Both the position numbers and the translations under genes were made by a program. From Chryseobacterium balustinum (lineage in GTDB: Bacteria > Bacteroidota > Bacteroidia > Flavobacteriales > Weeksellaceae), in assembly GCF_900168205.1 (NCBI RefSeq), contig NZ_FUZE01000013.1, forward strand, positions 1 through 64,000: a stretch of 64,000 nt of DNA, given 5' to 3'. This document shows, piece after piece, positions 16,689-26,370 of the stretch (position 1 is its first letter; each line of letters begins with the position of its first letter). The notes beneath the pieces were generated by a model. That model was not told where the DNA came from. It made no database searches and was given only the letters and a program-made list of their open reading frames with translations.

Positions 16689-17792
16689 TTATTTTTTGGG
16701 TGAGCAACCTGCCATTGTAGAAATTTTTACTGCTTCAGTCGGAGGAAGAAACTTGTTTCTTTCTAATAAACTTTCTACCATTTTTTTGGCAGTCTCAGTA
16801 TAAATTTCAGCAATTTTAGAACCTTCCTGTAAAGCAGCCGGTCTTCCTACATCACCTGCTTCTCTGATGCTCTGAATTAAAGGAATTTCTCCTAAAACAG
16901 GAATATTCAAATCTTCCGCTAAATATTGTGCTCCTTGGTTTCCAAAGATATAATATTTATTGTCAGGTAACTCTTCCGGAGTAAAATAGGCCATATTTTC
17001 TATCAACCCAAGAACAGGAATGTTAATACTTTCCATATTAAACATTGCAATTCCTTTTCTAACATCCGCTAAAGCAACATGTTGAGGTGTACTTACAATC
17101 ACCGCTCCTGTTACCGGAACTTCCTGAATAATCGACAAGTGAATATCACCCGTCCCTGGAGGAAGGTCGATTAATAAGAAATCTAATTCTCCCCAAGCTG
17201 CATCTCTGATCATTTGGTTCAAAGCTTTTGAAGCCATTGGCCCTCTCCAAACTACCGCCTGATTTGCTCCTGAAAAATATCCGATGGAAAGCATTTTCAC
17301 ACCGTAATTTTCGATAGGTTTCATCATGCTTTTTCCGTTTACGTCAACAGAAATTGGTTTTTGACCCTCTGTATCAAACATCGTAGGAACAGATGGTCCG
17401 TAAATATCGGCATCTAATAAACCTACTTTAAAGCCCATTTTTGCTAACGTTACCGCAAGATTGGCAGCAACGGTAGACTTACCAACACCTCCTTTTCCGG
17501 ATGCGATGGCAATAATATTTTGAATTCCAGGAATTTGTTTTCCTTTGATCTGGCTTAGCTGAACCTCACTTGGTTCAGGAGAAACTATTTTAAGTTTTAA
17601 ATTAATTTCTTCACCAAATTCGCTTGCAAAAGCCTGCTTCATTGCTGCTTCAAGCTTTTTCTTTTCGTGCATTGCCGGTGAATGCGCTGTCATATCTATA
17701 TAAACGTCATTCCCCATCACTTGAAAGTTAGACACTAAGTCATCAACTTCAATTTCTTTAAGGAAATCCTGAATCTTTTCTTTAGTCAACAT
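16689..17792 (-). CDS. mrp: Mrp/NBP35 family iron-sulfur cluster carrier ATPase
   Basis: The start is taken at the ATG at 17792 (MLTKEKIQDFLKEIEVDD); the upstream TTG would add only seven residues. The 367-aa protein has an N-terminal DUF59/MIP18-like domain (residues 1-80) and a P-loop ParA/MinD-type ATPase. This ATPase has the deviant Walker A AIASGKGGVGKSTVAANLAV near residue 100, DADIYGPSVP, and LLIDLPPGTGD as Walker B. The C-terminal region of the family often carries a CxxC; here one Cys is seen in AGCSPKK at the very end. It loads and hands over Fe-S clusters in the cytosol, probably with the NifU-like protein encoded just downstream. Confidence 0.95.
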   Translation of the reverse strand: MLTKEKIQDFLKEIEVDDLVSNFQVMGNDVYIDMTAHSPAMHEKKKLEAAMKQAFASEFGEEINLKLKIVSPEPSEVQLSQIKGKQIPGIQNIIAIASGKGGVGKSTVAANLAVTLAKMGFKVGLLDADIYGPSVPTMFDTEGQKPISVDVNGKSMMKPIENYGVKMLSIGYFSGANQAVVWRGPMASKALNQMIRDAAWGELDFLLIDLPPGTGDIHLSIIQEVPVTGAVIVSTPQHVALADVRKGIAMFNMESINIPVLGLIENMAYFTPEELPDNKYYIFGNQGAQYLAEDLNIPVLGEIPLIQSIREAGDVGRPAALQEGSKIAEIYTETAKKMVESLLERNKFLPPTEAVKISTMAGCSPKK

Positions 17793-18162
17793 AAAAATAT
17801 AAATTGAGCACAAATTTACGGTTTTTTTTAATAATTAAGAATGAATAAAATCTATAACGTAAGGTGATAAATAAGATTACTAAGCAATTTTCTTATCTTT
17901 CTCCTTAAAAGCATGACGAAAATCATGTATGCTATTTTTACTTTATTTTCCAACCTGATTTCGACAGTGAGGAATTTGTAATTTACTCACTGTATGTTTT
18001 TGAATTGAGTTCAATAATTAATAAAACGTTTAAACCATTAAGAACATTGAAGAAGTTAAGTTTAATTAGGAAAAAGCAAATAGATTTTTAACGCTTAACG
18101 CAAAACTAAACTTACTATTTTTTGCTTCTTAATAAAGTTAATATGGCTTTTACAATAGATTT
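17793..18162. other. Non-coding spacer upstream of mrp
   Basis: A 370-bp AT-rich region between the mrp start and the 3' end of the TonB-like gene. A 7-bp inverted repeat (CAGTGAG...CTCACTG near 17965-17995) and short runs such as CATTAAGAACATTGAAG are present; similar runs occur at 9598-9660. No coding frame, RNA gene or strong terminator is visible. Confidence 0.5.
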
Positions 18163-20505
18163 TTAATTGACTCTGCTCTTTTCATCAAATTTAACATTTC
18201 GGTCTGCACCTTTTATTTTTTTGTTTCCGAAGTTATAGGTCAGAGAAACAGTGAGGGTTCTTCCGTCATAATAATTATTAAAAGAATGTGTGGAATCCTG
18301 ATAATAAATTTCGCCATGGCTTTTAGCCTGTCTGAAAATATCAGAAACATAGACATTCATCTGAAGATCTTTATTCATCATATTTAATTTGAATCCGGAC
18401 GTAAAATTACCCACAAAATAAGAATAAGTATTCCCTAAACTTGAAGGCAGGCGAAACCAGTAGTTCATAAAAAACTGAATCGTTTTATCTTTACGTAAAG
18501 AAAAATTATTCTGAATATTAAAACTTGTACTGTTTCCTTTTCTTGAAGCAGCATCCGTAGCATACACCTGAGTTTTCATATAAGAAAAATCTGCAGAGTA
18601 ATTGGCTTCCCAAAACGTAAAGAAGGTATCTGAGTAGCTCAAAGAAATTCCTGTACTGTTTTTATTAAAAAAATTATAGAAATTACTCGTCTTATTTTCT
18701 CCTTCCAAGGTAACGAGCTGACCAAAAGCATTCAATTCCCTTTGAAAATACGCAGAGGCCGAAAGTTTCCCTTGATACACATAAGACAATTCGAAATTAT
18801 GATTAATAGAAGGATTCAAAGCCGGATTGCCTGAAAAGTATGAATTGATATTGGTATACCAACGGAATGGATTGATCGCACGGAACCCCGGTCTGTTAAT
18901 CCTTTTCGAATAATTAAGATTAAACGTATTATTTTCATCGGATTTATAGGTCATGTACAGGGTCGGGAAAAAATTTCCATAAGAATTTTCTGTAGTCTGA
19001 TCGGAAGAAACTGAATTTCCATTGATCATAGAATATTCATAACGGAGCCCTGCTTTTACAGACCATTTCTCATTGAGCTGCTTTTCGATGCTCACATAGG
19101 CTGCATAATTTTTCTCATTATATTTGAAAAGATTGCTTCTCAGAGGATCGGTAATATAGTTTCCATTGGTGAGATTTTGATATTTGATATCAGAATTATT
19201 ATCAAAATTGGTGAATTTAACCCCTGCTTCTGTCTTAGCAAATGTAAAAGGAAGCGTAAGATCTGCCTGCGCAGAATAAATTTTGTAATTGAGTTCAGAC
19301 GGAGTTTTTACGATAGACGCATTTCCTGAATCATCAGTTGTCGTAAAATCAATAATACTTTGTGGGGTGTTAGAAAAATAATTCCCGGTAATACTCAGTT
19401 TATTATTAAGCTTTCCAAATTTAATATTATAATAAGCACTTATTGTATTCTGTTTATTTTCGGTACGATGTTCCGCATAGGTAGATAAAGTATTGGTGTA
19501 ATTTCCATGTTGGAAATAATCTGAGGTATTCGTAATATCCATCCCGGAATGTCCAAAACCATAATCAAATACAACTCCCACACTCGATTTTTTATTGAGT
19601 TCATAATCTAAACCGAAATTAGCACCTCCACCGTTCCAAAAATCTCTTCTGTCATCTGAACTGGCTAATCCGTCTGCGCCTGCAATCTTATAATTCTCAT
19701 AAGAATGTTTCTGGCTGTCATACTGTCTCAGCTTTAATGAAGTCCTTAGTTTTTCATTTTGATAATTAACGGTAGCTGAATTAGAAAATCCTGCATAGGT
19801 GGTTTGTAAAAAACTGGTTGTCAAGCTTCCGTTCCAACCCAGATTTTGATTTTTCTTTAAAACAATATTAATCAGTCCACTATTTCCCTGCGCTTCATAT
19901 TTGGCAGGAGGTGCTGTAATGACTTCTATTTTTTCAATATTTTCCGATCGTAAGCTTTTCAGGTAATTAATAAGTTCCGTTCCTGAAAGATTCAGCATTC
20001 TTTCATTAATCATCACTGCTATTCCGCTTTTTCCGACCATCGAAATCCCTGCATTTTCATCTACTTTGATCTGAGGGGTATTGCTAAGCGCTTCCAACCC
20101 GTCAATTCCCTGTGATGCTATAGAATTGGCAATATTAAACACCAATCGGTCCGCCTTTCTTTCAATTAATCTTTTCTTTGCAATGACAGTAACTCCTTCA
20201 ATCTGTTTTTCCTGTTTTTTATCAAGGGAAAAATTTTGTTCCGCATCACCATTTACGGTTATATCAGTACTGGATATTTCTACTCCATCTTGTATCAGTT
20301 GTAGATTATAATTTCCATTTTCAAGAAGTTTCAGCACATAATTTCCTTTTTCATCTGAAATGGTAGTCTGTCTTATTTTATCTTTCACAGCAATAATCTC
20401 AACATATGAAAGAGGAGATCCATTCTGATTAATTTTTCCGGTAATATGTTGTGAAAAAGCAAAAATAGGGGTCAGTAAGATAATCGAAAGTAATATTTTC
20501 TTCAT
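18163..20505 (-). CDS. Outer-membrane TonB-dependent-receptor-like barrel (OMP_b-brl_3 type)
   Basis: The start is placed at the ATG at 20505 (MKKILLSIILLTPIFAFSQ), which gives a clean signal peptide and 780 aa. Domains follow in order: a carboxypeptidase-regulatory-like beta sandwich (about 22-95, GKINQNGSPLSYVEIIAVKD), a plug-like segment (about 110-215, IASQGIDGLEALSNTPQIKV ... GLINIVLKK) and a C-terminal 'outer membrane beta-barrel family' domain with many aromatic strands (GLRYEYSMINGNSVSSD, NFNLNYSKRINRPGFRAINP). There is no clear TonB box. Substrate is unknown; such proteins import siderophores, peptides or glycans. It is divergent from the GH92 mannosidase gene (97 bp between starts), which may hint at joint use, but SusD is absent. 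Confidence 0.88.
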   Translation of the reverse strand: MKKILLSIILLTPIFAFSQHITGKINQNGSPLSYVEIIAVKDKIRQTTISDEKGNYVLKLLENGNYNLQLIQDGVEISSTDITVNGDAEQNFSLDKKQEKQIEGVTVIAKKRLIERKADRLVFNIANSIASQGIDGLEALSNTPQIKVDENAGISMVGKSGIAVMINERMLNLSGTELINYLKSLRSENIEKIEVITAPPAKYEAQGNSGLINIVLKKNQNLGWNGSLTTSFLQTTYAGFSNSATVNYQNEKLRTSLKLRQYDSQKHSYENYKIAGADGLASSDDRRDFWNGGGANFGLDYELNKKSSVGVVFDYGFGHSGMDITNTSDYFQHGNYTNTLSTYAEHRTENKQNTISAYYNIKFGKLNNKLSITGNYFSNTPQSIIDFTTTDDSGNASIVKTPSELNYKIYSAQADLTLPFTFAKTEAGVKFTNFDNNSDIKYQNLTNGNYITDPLRSNLFKYNEKNYAAYVSIEKQLNEKWSVKAGLRYEYSMINGNSVSSDQTTENSYGNFFPTLYMTYKSDENNTFNLNYSKRINRPGFRAINPFRWYTNINSYFSGNPALNPSINHNFELSYVYQGKLSASAYFQRELNAFGQLVTLEGENKTSNFYNFFNKNSTGISLSYSDTFFTFWEANYSADFSYMKTQVYATDAASRKGNSTSFNIQNNFSLRKDKTIQFFMNYWFRLPSSLGNTYSYFVGNFTSGFKLNMMNKDLQMNVYVSDIFRQAKSHGEIYYQDSTHSFNNYYDGRTLTVSLTYNFGNKKIKGADRNVKFDEKSRVN

Positions 20506-20602
20506 ACTTAATATATGTTTATAATATGACAATCCTGATCTGCATTATATTACATGACATTCTATCGTTTTTTTAATATATTCGCTGACAAAAAATTACC
20601 CT

Positions 20603-23404
20603 ATGAAAAGAAGCTTCCTCCTACTCTCATTATTCATTACGCATACCTTATTTTCACAAAATTATTCGCAATATGTAAATCCTTTTATCGGAACGGGCGG
20701 TCACGGCCATACTTTTCCAGGTGCAATTGTACCTTTCGGAATGGTTCAGCTTTCACCGGACACGAGAATTGACGGAAGTTGGGACGGCTGCAGCGGTTAT
20801 CATTATTCTGATTCTGTGATTTACGGATTTTCTCATACGCATTTGAACGGAACTGGAGTTTCAGATTACGGAGACATTATGTTGATGCCAACCATGGGAA
20901 AACCTGGTTTGACTCCTAAAGAATATTCATCAAAATTTTCTCATAAAAACGAAAAAGCAACGGCGGGATTTTATTCTGTTAAATTAGATAAAAACAACAT
21001 CGATGTTCGTTTGACAACTACCGCAAGAGTAGGCTATCACGAATATAAATTCAATAAAGCCGGAAACGCTAATATTATTTTAGACTTAAATCACAGAGAT
21101 AAACTTCTGGAAGGTGAAGTAAGAATTATCGACAGCAAAACGATTGAGGTTTTCAGAAGAAGTGAAGCTTGGGCAACTAACCAATACATTTATGCCAGAA
21201 TTGAGTTTTCAAAACCAATGAAGATTTCAAGTAAAAGCTTTAACGGTAAAAACGAAAACAATACTTTTTCAGGAACTAAATTGGCTTTAGCATTTACCTC
21301 AGCGGTAAAAAAAGGTGAAAAAATCAGTGTGAAAGTAGCGATTTCTCCGACTGGTTACGAAGGAGCAGCGAAAAATATGTTGGCTGAAGGAAAATCAAAT
21401 AATTTCAGTGAAATTCAGAACCAGGCGGTTGCAGACTGGAATAAAGAACTTTCAAAAATTGAAGTTAAATCTGACGATAAAAACAAACTGGCAATTTTCT
21501 ATACAGCAATGTATCATGTTTTCACGCAACCAAATATCAATATGGATGTTGACGGAAAATACCGCGGAAGAGACAATAAATTTTACACGGCAAATGATTT
21601 CGGATATTATTCTGTTTTCTCGCTTTGGGATACTTTCAGAGGTGCGCATCCTTTGATGACATTAATAGACAGAAAAAGGACAGCTGATTTTGTAAATACT
21701 TTTATCAAACAACGTGAACAGGGCGGAAGAATTCCGGTTTGGGAACTGGCTTCTAATGAAACTGAATGTATGATCGGTTATCACGGAGTTTCAGTAATTG
21801 CAGATGCCATGGCAAAAGGAATCACAGGTTTTGATTATGAAAAAGCTTATGAAGCTTCAAAAAATTCGGCAATGCAGGATATTTTTGGTTTAAATGCTTA
21901 CAAACAGAAAAATTATATCAGCATTGATGATGAGCATGAAAGTGTTTCTAAAACGTTAGAATATGCCTATGACGACTGGTGTATTGCCCAAATGGCAAAA
22001 ATTTTAAACAAAAAAGAAGATTACGAATACTTCATGAAACGTTCACAGAACTGGAAAAATCTTTACAATCCAGCGAACGGCTTTATGCAGGCAAGAAAAA
22101 ACGGAAACTGGTATGAGCCTTTTGACCCAAGTGAAGTCAATAATAATTATACGGAAGGAAATTCTTGGCATTATTCATACTTCGTTCCGCAGGATATTCC
22201 GGGATTGATTCAGGCTCATGGCGGAAAAGAAAAATTTGAACAGTTTATTGATGCTATTTTCTCAGCTTCAGACAAAACAACAGGAAGAGAGCAGGTAGAT
22301 ATTACCGGATTGATCGGACAATACGCACAAGGAAACGAGCCTAGTCACCACATCGCTTATCTTTATAATTTCGTTGATAAGCCTCAGAAAACAGAAGAAA
22401 AAATCAAATTTATTCTTGATAATTTCTATAAAAATACTCCAGATGGTTTGATTGGAAATGAAGATTGCGGACAAATGAGTGCGTGGTTTATTTTAAGCTC
22501 AATGGGAATTTATTCCGTAACTCCGGTGAAACCTGAATGGGAAACGGTAACGCCATATTTTGATGAGGTTAAATTACATTTAGAAGACGGAACGACAAGA
22601 ACCATCACTAAAAACACTTCGAAAAGTGAACTTAAAACTTTAGGTTTTGAAAACGTAAAACCGGTTAAAGACATGAAATATGCAGAGCAAACTGCTTCGC
22701 CTGTTATCAATGCAGACCGTCTTTTTGAGTTTACCACTCAGGTGAAAATCACACCGCTGAATGCAAAAGATAAAGTGTACTACATGACGATGGATGAAAA
22801 TGATGCCAACGTGAGAAAAACTTTTAAAGTGTATAAAGAACCGTTTACCATCAACAAAACAACACAGGTTTCTTCGTATGCTGAAAGAAATGGAGAGAAA
22901 AGCGGAATTACAACAGCTAACTTCAACAGAAGACCTAATCATTGGGATGTAACGATCAACGCAACCGTAAATCCGCAATATACAGCTGGTGGAAAATTGG
23001 CAATCATCGACGGGATCAATGGTGATGTCAACTGGAGAAAAGGTGAATGGCAAGGGTATCAAGGTCAAACTGTAGAAGCAATAATTGATTTTAAATCTCC
23101 ACAACAAATCAACGAAATTTCATCAACCTATTTACAGGACAGCAGAGCATGGATTTTAATGCCTAAAAAAGTGGAATATTACGCTTCAATGGACGGAAAA
23201 ACATTTATTCTATTAAAAACTTTAGAGAATAATATCGATCCTAAAGATACCAATGTTCAGGTAAAAGATTTCAGAACAACGGTTCTTCCAACTGAAGCAA
23301 GATATGTAAAAGTAAAAGCGTACCACTTCGGAAAACTTCCAGAATGGCATCAAGGTGCAGGTGGAGAAGCTTACGTTTTTGTGGATGAGATTTCTGTGAA
23401 ATAG
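20603..23404 (+). CDS. Secreted GH92 family alpha-mannosidase
   Basis: This 933-aa exported glycosidase has the signal peptide KRSFLLLSLFITHTLFS. The GH92 N-terminal beta-sandwich motif follows (YVNPFIGTGGHGHTFPGAIV and FGMVQLSPDTR), then the (alpha/alpha)6 catalytic domain with GYYSVFSLWDTFRGAHPL, GGRIPVWELASNETECMIGY and the characteristic GNEDCGQMSAWFILSSMGIY. GH92 enzymes are Ca-dependent exo-alpha-mannosidases (mostly 1,2/1,3) acting on N-glycans or mannans. The last about 200 residues look like a chitobiase/F5-8 type C-like carbohydrate-binding region (INEISSTYLQDSRAWILMPK ... TEARYVKVKAYHFG). It stands alone with its own terminator, and neither a SusCD pair nor other mannan genes flank it. 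Confidence 0.93.
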   Translation: MKRSFLLLSLFITHTLFSQNYSQYVNPFIGTGGHGHTFPGAIVPFGMVQLSPDTRIDGSWDGCSGYHYSDSVIYGFSHTHLNGTGVSDYGDIMLMPTMGKPGLTPKEYSSKFSHKNEKATAGFYSVKLDKNNIDVRLTTTARVGYHEYKFNKAGNANIILDLNHRDKLLEGEVRIIDSKTIEVFRRSEAWATNQYIYARIEFSKPMKISSKSFNGKNENNTFSGTKLALAFTSAVKKGEKISVKVAISPTGYEGAAKNMLAEGKSNNFSEIQNQAVADWNKELSKIEVKSDDKNKLAIFYTAMYHVFTQPNINMDVDGKYRGRDNKFYTANDFGYYSVFSLWDTFRGAHPLMTLIDRKRTADFVNTFIKQREQGGRIPVWELASNETECMIGYHGVSVIADAMAKGITGFDYEKAYEASKNSAMQDIFGLNAYKQKNYISIDDEHESVSKTLEYAYDDWCIAQMAKILNKKEDYEYFMKRSQNWKNLYNPANGFMQARKNGNWYEPFDPSEVNNNYTEGNSWHYSYFVPQDIPGLIQAHGGKEKFEQFIDAIFSASDKTTGREQVDITGLIGQYAQGNEPSHHIAYLYNFVDKPQKTEEKIKFILDNFYKNTPDGLIGNEDCGQMSAWFILSSMGIYSVTPVKPEWETVTPYFDEVKLHLEDGTTRTITKNTSKSELKTLGFENVKPVKDMKYAEQTASPVINADRLFEFTTQVKITPLNAKDKVYYMTMDENDANVRKTFKVYKEPFTINKTTQVSSYAERNGEKSGITTANFNRRPNHWDVTINATVNPQYTAGGKLAIIDGINGDVNWRKGEWQGYQGQTVEAIIDFKSPQQINEISSTYLQDSRAWILMPKKVEYYASMDGKTFILLKTLENNIDPKDTNVQVKDFRTTVLPTEARYVKVKAYHFGKLPEWHQGAGGEAYVFVDEISVK

Positions 23405-23428
23405 TAAGTTTAAATTTAAAAATAATAA

Positions 23429-23457
23429 AACCTCTTCCGAATTGGGAGAGGTTTTTT
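23429..23457 (+). terminator. Terminator of the GH92 gene
   Basis: The stem AACCTCTTCC/GGGAGAGGTT at 23429-23452 is followed by a T-tract, about 25 bp after the stop codon. Confidence 0.8.
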
Positions 23458-23480
23458 GTTTTTGTATTTTGTGGTTTTGG

Positions 23481-23640
23481 AATCCTTCGACTCCGCTCAA
23501 CATTACATTTTTAAGCATTATATTTATTTTTACTGCACCATGACAGTTAGTATTAACGATGTCATGCTGAGCCTGTCGAAGCATCTAATATTAATGAAGG
23601 AGATTCTTCACTACACTTTGTTTCGTTCTGAATGACAAAT
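23481..23640. repeat. Intergenic REP-like segment
   Basis: It contains CCTTCGACTCCGCTCAACAT near 23485-23503 and the reverse-oriented relative GTCATGCTGAGCCTGTCGAA near 23561-23580, plus a degraded TCTGAATGACAAA at its end. Such 'TTCGACTCCGCTCA' palindromes are dispersed intergenic repeats in many bacteria. No coding potential was seen. Confidence 0.5.
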
Positions 23641-23646
23641 TGGGCG

Positions 23647-24360
23647 TCAATTTATCCTCTCCGACCAACATAATTGTTCCGACAATTCTTTATCTGAAAA
23701 CTCGATGTGAATGACTCTTCTTTTCTTTCCGTTTATTGTTCGGTTGGAACCATGAAGAAGCAAAGGTTTCATGATCATCAATCCTCCTTTTTCTACGTTA
23801 CAGATATTTTCTGTTTCTACATTCCAATCGATTGTTTCGGGTCTGTAAATTCCTTTTGCGTGAGACTTTGGAATAACTTTTAAAGCGCCGTTATTTTCAT
23901 CGGTTTCATCCAAATGAATTCTGATGGTAAAGATATTTTCAAGAATATCTAAAGGCGGTTGCACGGCAAACTGATTCTGTTTGGTCGTCCAAGGTCCAAA
24001 GTTTTCTAAATCTATTTTTTTATCGACAGAGATGGTTAAATCCTGATGATACGCAACATACCAGTTTGATTTTTCAGGTTTATCAAAGTAGATACTTTTA
24101 ACCACAAAATAATTATCACCAAAAATTTCTTTAATGATCGTTTTTAAATTTTTATTAAAAATCAAATCTTTAACATCAGGAACTTCCTTTAAAAATTGTC
24201 TGATTGCAAAAAGATCTTCCGATTTTCTGAATGTTTCTTTTGAAGTGTCAATATTTTGAATGACTTCGCTTATTCTTTCAATTTCTTTATCTGAAAAAAT
24301 GTTATTGATTACTGTGAAGCCGTTTTCCTGAATTAAATTTTTATGATTTTGTAAATTCAT
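23647..24360 (-). CDS. Phytanoyl-CoA dioxygenase (PhyH)-like Fe(II)/2-oxoglutarate oxygenase
   Basis: The 237-aa cupin-fold protein begins INLQNHKN-type with NGFTVINNIFSDKEIERISE, typical of the PhyH family. The iron ligands fit H-x-D in YHQDLTISVD (about residues 100-104) and the distal His in MKPLLLHGSNRTING (about 205), with Arg in RRVIHIEFS for 2-oxoglutarate binding. It would hydroxylate a small molecule in the cytosol; the substrate cannot be read from the sequence. It is isolated, with repeat-rich spacers on both sides. Confidence 0.85.
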   Translation of the reverse strand: MNLQNHKNLIQENGFTVINNIFSDKEIERISEVIQNIDTSKETFRKSEDLFAIRQFLKEVPDVKDLIFNKNLKTIIKEIFGDNYFVVKSIYFDKPEKSNWYVAYHQDLTISVDKKIDLENFGPWTTKQNQFAVQPPLDILENIFTIRIHLDETDENNGALKVIPKSHAKGIYRPETIDWNVETENICNVEKGGLMIMKPLLLHGSNRTINGKKRRVIHIEFSDKELSEQLCWSERIN

Positions 24361-24907
24361 AATTATAAGTTTTTACTTCCACACATTTGTCATTCTGAAA
24401 GAAGTGCAGCGGATTGAAGAATCTATTTTAAAAGCAAAGATCGCAAAGATTTTTTTTAAAATGTTTGAAATTATTTTTCGTTCGCAAAGGCGTTTGACTC
24501 AGCAAAGGAATACAATATTTATCATTCCGGAGAAATCTTAATGATAGTATTAGAAAAAATGAAAAGATTTATGTTTGGATTCTTTCAGAATGACAAACTT
24601 TGTGGTTATTTCTATACTGAAAATAACGACTGCAACCCTAGCATCGATTGAAATGACATCCTTTTTGGTTGCGGGTGGAGCGAAGCGGAACCCGTAACCA
24701 AAAAGATACAATGGAAAGCGGGATAAAGCTTCAAATAAAAAAATGGTCAATAATGAAGATTTAAAATTCACTATTGACCATTCATTAGTCTAAACTAAAT
24801 AAATTTATAAAATATGAATTGTCAATGGTGAATTCGCTTGGCTTGTGAATTTTCATATTAATAATTCACATTTCACTAACGAAGTTAAATTGACATTTCA
24901 CGATTAA
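24361..24907. other. 547-bp non-coding spacer with decayed repeats
   Basis: No believable gene. It contains a degraded TTTGTCATTCTGAAAGAA repeat near 24388, a second near 24577-24600, and the structured element at 24629-24732. The remainder is AT-rich. Confidence 0.55.
24629..24732 (+). repeat. Structured intergenic element, copy A (GGAGCGAAGCGGA core)
   Basis: The central hairpin has arms TTTTTGGTTGCGGGT (24662-24676) and ACCCGTAACCAAAAA, with the loop GGAGCGAAGCGG. It is flanked by CTGCAACCCT on the left and GGAAAGCGGGATAAAGC on the right. The same order of blocks with a different stem sequence occurs at 49909-49989. This suggests a conserved secondary structure with covarying arms. The function is unknown. 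Confidence 0.65.
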
Positions 24908-26158
24908 TTACATATCTCCCCCGTGATTTTCGAGCTGCCCTTCCCATTTTGAAACGGCAGAAGTTGCTAAAGCATTTCCTAAAACATTGGTCATACTTCT
25001 CGCCATATCGCAGAAGTGATCGATAGGAAGAATTAAAGCAATTCCTTCCGGTGGAATTCCAAACATCGAACAAGTGGCAACGATAATTACCAACGAAGCT
25101 CTCGGAACTCCGGCAATCCCTTTTGAAGTTAACATTAATACCAAAAGCATTGTAATCTGTTGTCCGATAGACATTTCAATTCCGTAAATCTGAGCGATAA
25201 AAATAGATGCAAACGTCATGTACATCATACTTCCATCCAAATTAAACGAATATCCTAAAGGCAAAATAAACGATACTACTCTATTATTACAACCAAATCT
25301 TTCTAATTCTTCAACCAGTTTAGGGAAAACAGCTTCCGAACTTGTCGTAGAAAAAGCAATCAGCAAAGGTGATTTAATTCTTTTTAATAAATCAAAAAGA
25401 CGGTTTCCTAAGATCAAATATCCTACGATCAATAAAACAAGCCACAAAACTGCAATAGCAAAGAAGAAGTCCCTTAAATAAATGGCATATACTTTAAAGA
25501 TTTCAAAACCATTCGTCGCGACAACGGCTGCAATTGCCCCTAAAACACCAAGTGGCGCAAACCACATGATATAACCTACCATTTTAAGAATCGCATGAGC
25601 AATCACATCAAATAATTTGATGACAGGCTGCGCATATTCGTCTCCTAAATTAGCTAAAGCTACCCCAAACATAATTGAGAAAACTACGATTTGAAGTACT
25701 TCATTCGTCGCAAAAGCTTCAAAAATACTTTTAGGAACAACGTGCTTTACGAAATCTTCCATAGAAAACCCTTTGCTCGATTTTAAAAGCTCTTCCGCAG
25801 AAGCAGCATCCTGTATCGGAAGTTTGGTTACATGTCCTGGCTCAAGCCAGTTTACCAAAATCAAACCGATGAAAAGAGAAACAAGAGATGCCGAAATAAA
25901 CCAAAGCATCGCTTTAGATCCTACTCTACCAATCATTTTAATGTCACTCATTTTGGCAATTCCTACCACCAAGGTTGTGAAAACCAAAGGCGCAATGATC
26001 ATCTGAACGAGTCTGATGAAAATGGTTCCGAGGAGTTTTATATTTTTTGAAAACGGTTCTGCACTTTCAGGATATTGTAAATGAACCAAGCCTCCAATTG
26101 CTACACCCAAAATAAGTGAAACAATGATGGCAATAAATAGTTTGTTTTGTCCTTTCAT
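24908..26158 (-). CDS. Dicarboxylate/amino acid:cation symporter (DAACS/GltP family)
   Basis: The start at the ATG at 26158 (MKGQNKLFIAIIVSLILGVA) gives 416 aa; the upstream in-frame TTG is less likely. It shows the DAACS signatures: an N-terminal helix pair, LGTIFIRLVQMIIAPLVFTT, then the re-entrant loop region FSTTSSEAVFPKLVEELERF (serine-rich hairpin HP1), PLGYSFNLDGSMMYMTFASI (the NMDGT-like motif of TM7, here NLDGS) and GIAGVPRASLVIIVATCSMF (HP2). It couples uptake of glutamate/aspartate or C4-dicarboxylates to H+ or Na+ across the inner membrane. The NLDGS variant is common in this family. Monocistronic. Confidence 0.93.
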   Translation of the reverse strand: MKGQNKLFIAIIVSLILGVAIGGLVHLQYPESAEPFSKNIKLLGTIFIRLVQMIIAPLVFTTLVVGIAKMSDIKMIGRVGSKAMLWFISASLVSLFIGLILVNWLEPGHVTKLPIQDAASAEELLKSSKGFSMEDFVKHVVPKSIFEAFATNEVLQIVVFSIMFGVALANLGDEYAQPVIKLFDVIAHAILKMVGYIMWFAPLGVLGAIAAVVATNGFEIFKVYAIYLRDFFFAIAVLWLVLLIVGYLILGNRLFDLLKRIKSPLLIAFSTTSSEAVFPKLVEELERFGCNNRVVSFILPLGYSFNLDGSMMYMTFASIFIAQIYGIEMSIGQQITMLLVLMLTSKGIAGVPRASLVIIVATCSMFGIPPEGIALILPIDHFCDMARSMTNVLGNALATSAVSKWEGQLENHGGDM

Positions 26159-26331
26159 ATCTATTATCAATTGCCACAAATATAATAGTTTTATAATTGT
26201 GGTTAAAAGTTTGTTTAGAAGCACTTCAAATTCATTATTCAGAAAAATTAAACCTCAGATTATGAAAAACTTAAAACAAGATATTTTGAAGAATTATTAT
26301 TTTTTTACATAATTGGTATAGATTTTATTAT

Positions 26332-26339
26332 TACATTTG
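26332..26339 (+). promoter_or_regulatory. Bacteroidota -7 box (TACATTTG) for the BON lipoprotein gene
   Basis: TACATTTG matches the TAnnTTTG -7 consensus of this phylum, 31 bp upstream of the ATG at 26371. A TTGG about 15 bp further upstream could be the -33 element, although the spacing is short. Confidence 0.45.
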
Positions 26340-26370
26340 AGTCTAACGAAAACATTAAATTATCTTAATT

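Noticed and set aside
22640..23107. Antisense frame of 155 aa within the GH92 gene
   Set aside because: Overlaps a well-supported catalytic gene; Cys/Phe/Ile-rich composition typical of antisense reading.
23222..23584. 120-aa frame crossing the GH92 3' end and the repeat segment
   Set aside because: Half antisense to GH92 and half within REP-like repeat DNA; no homology recognised.
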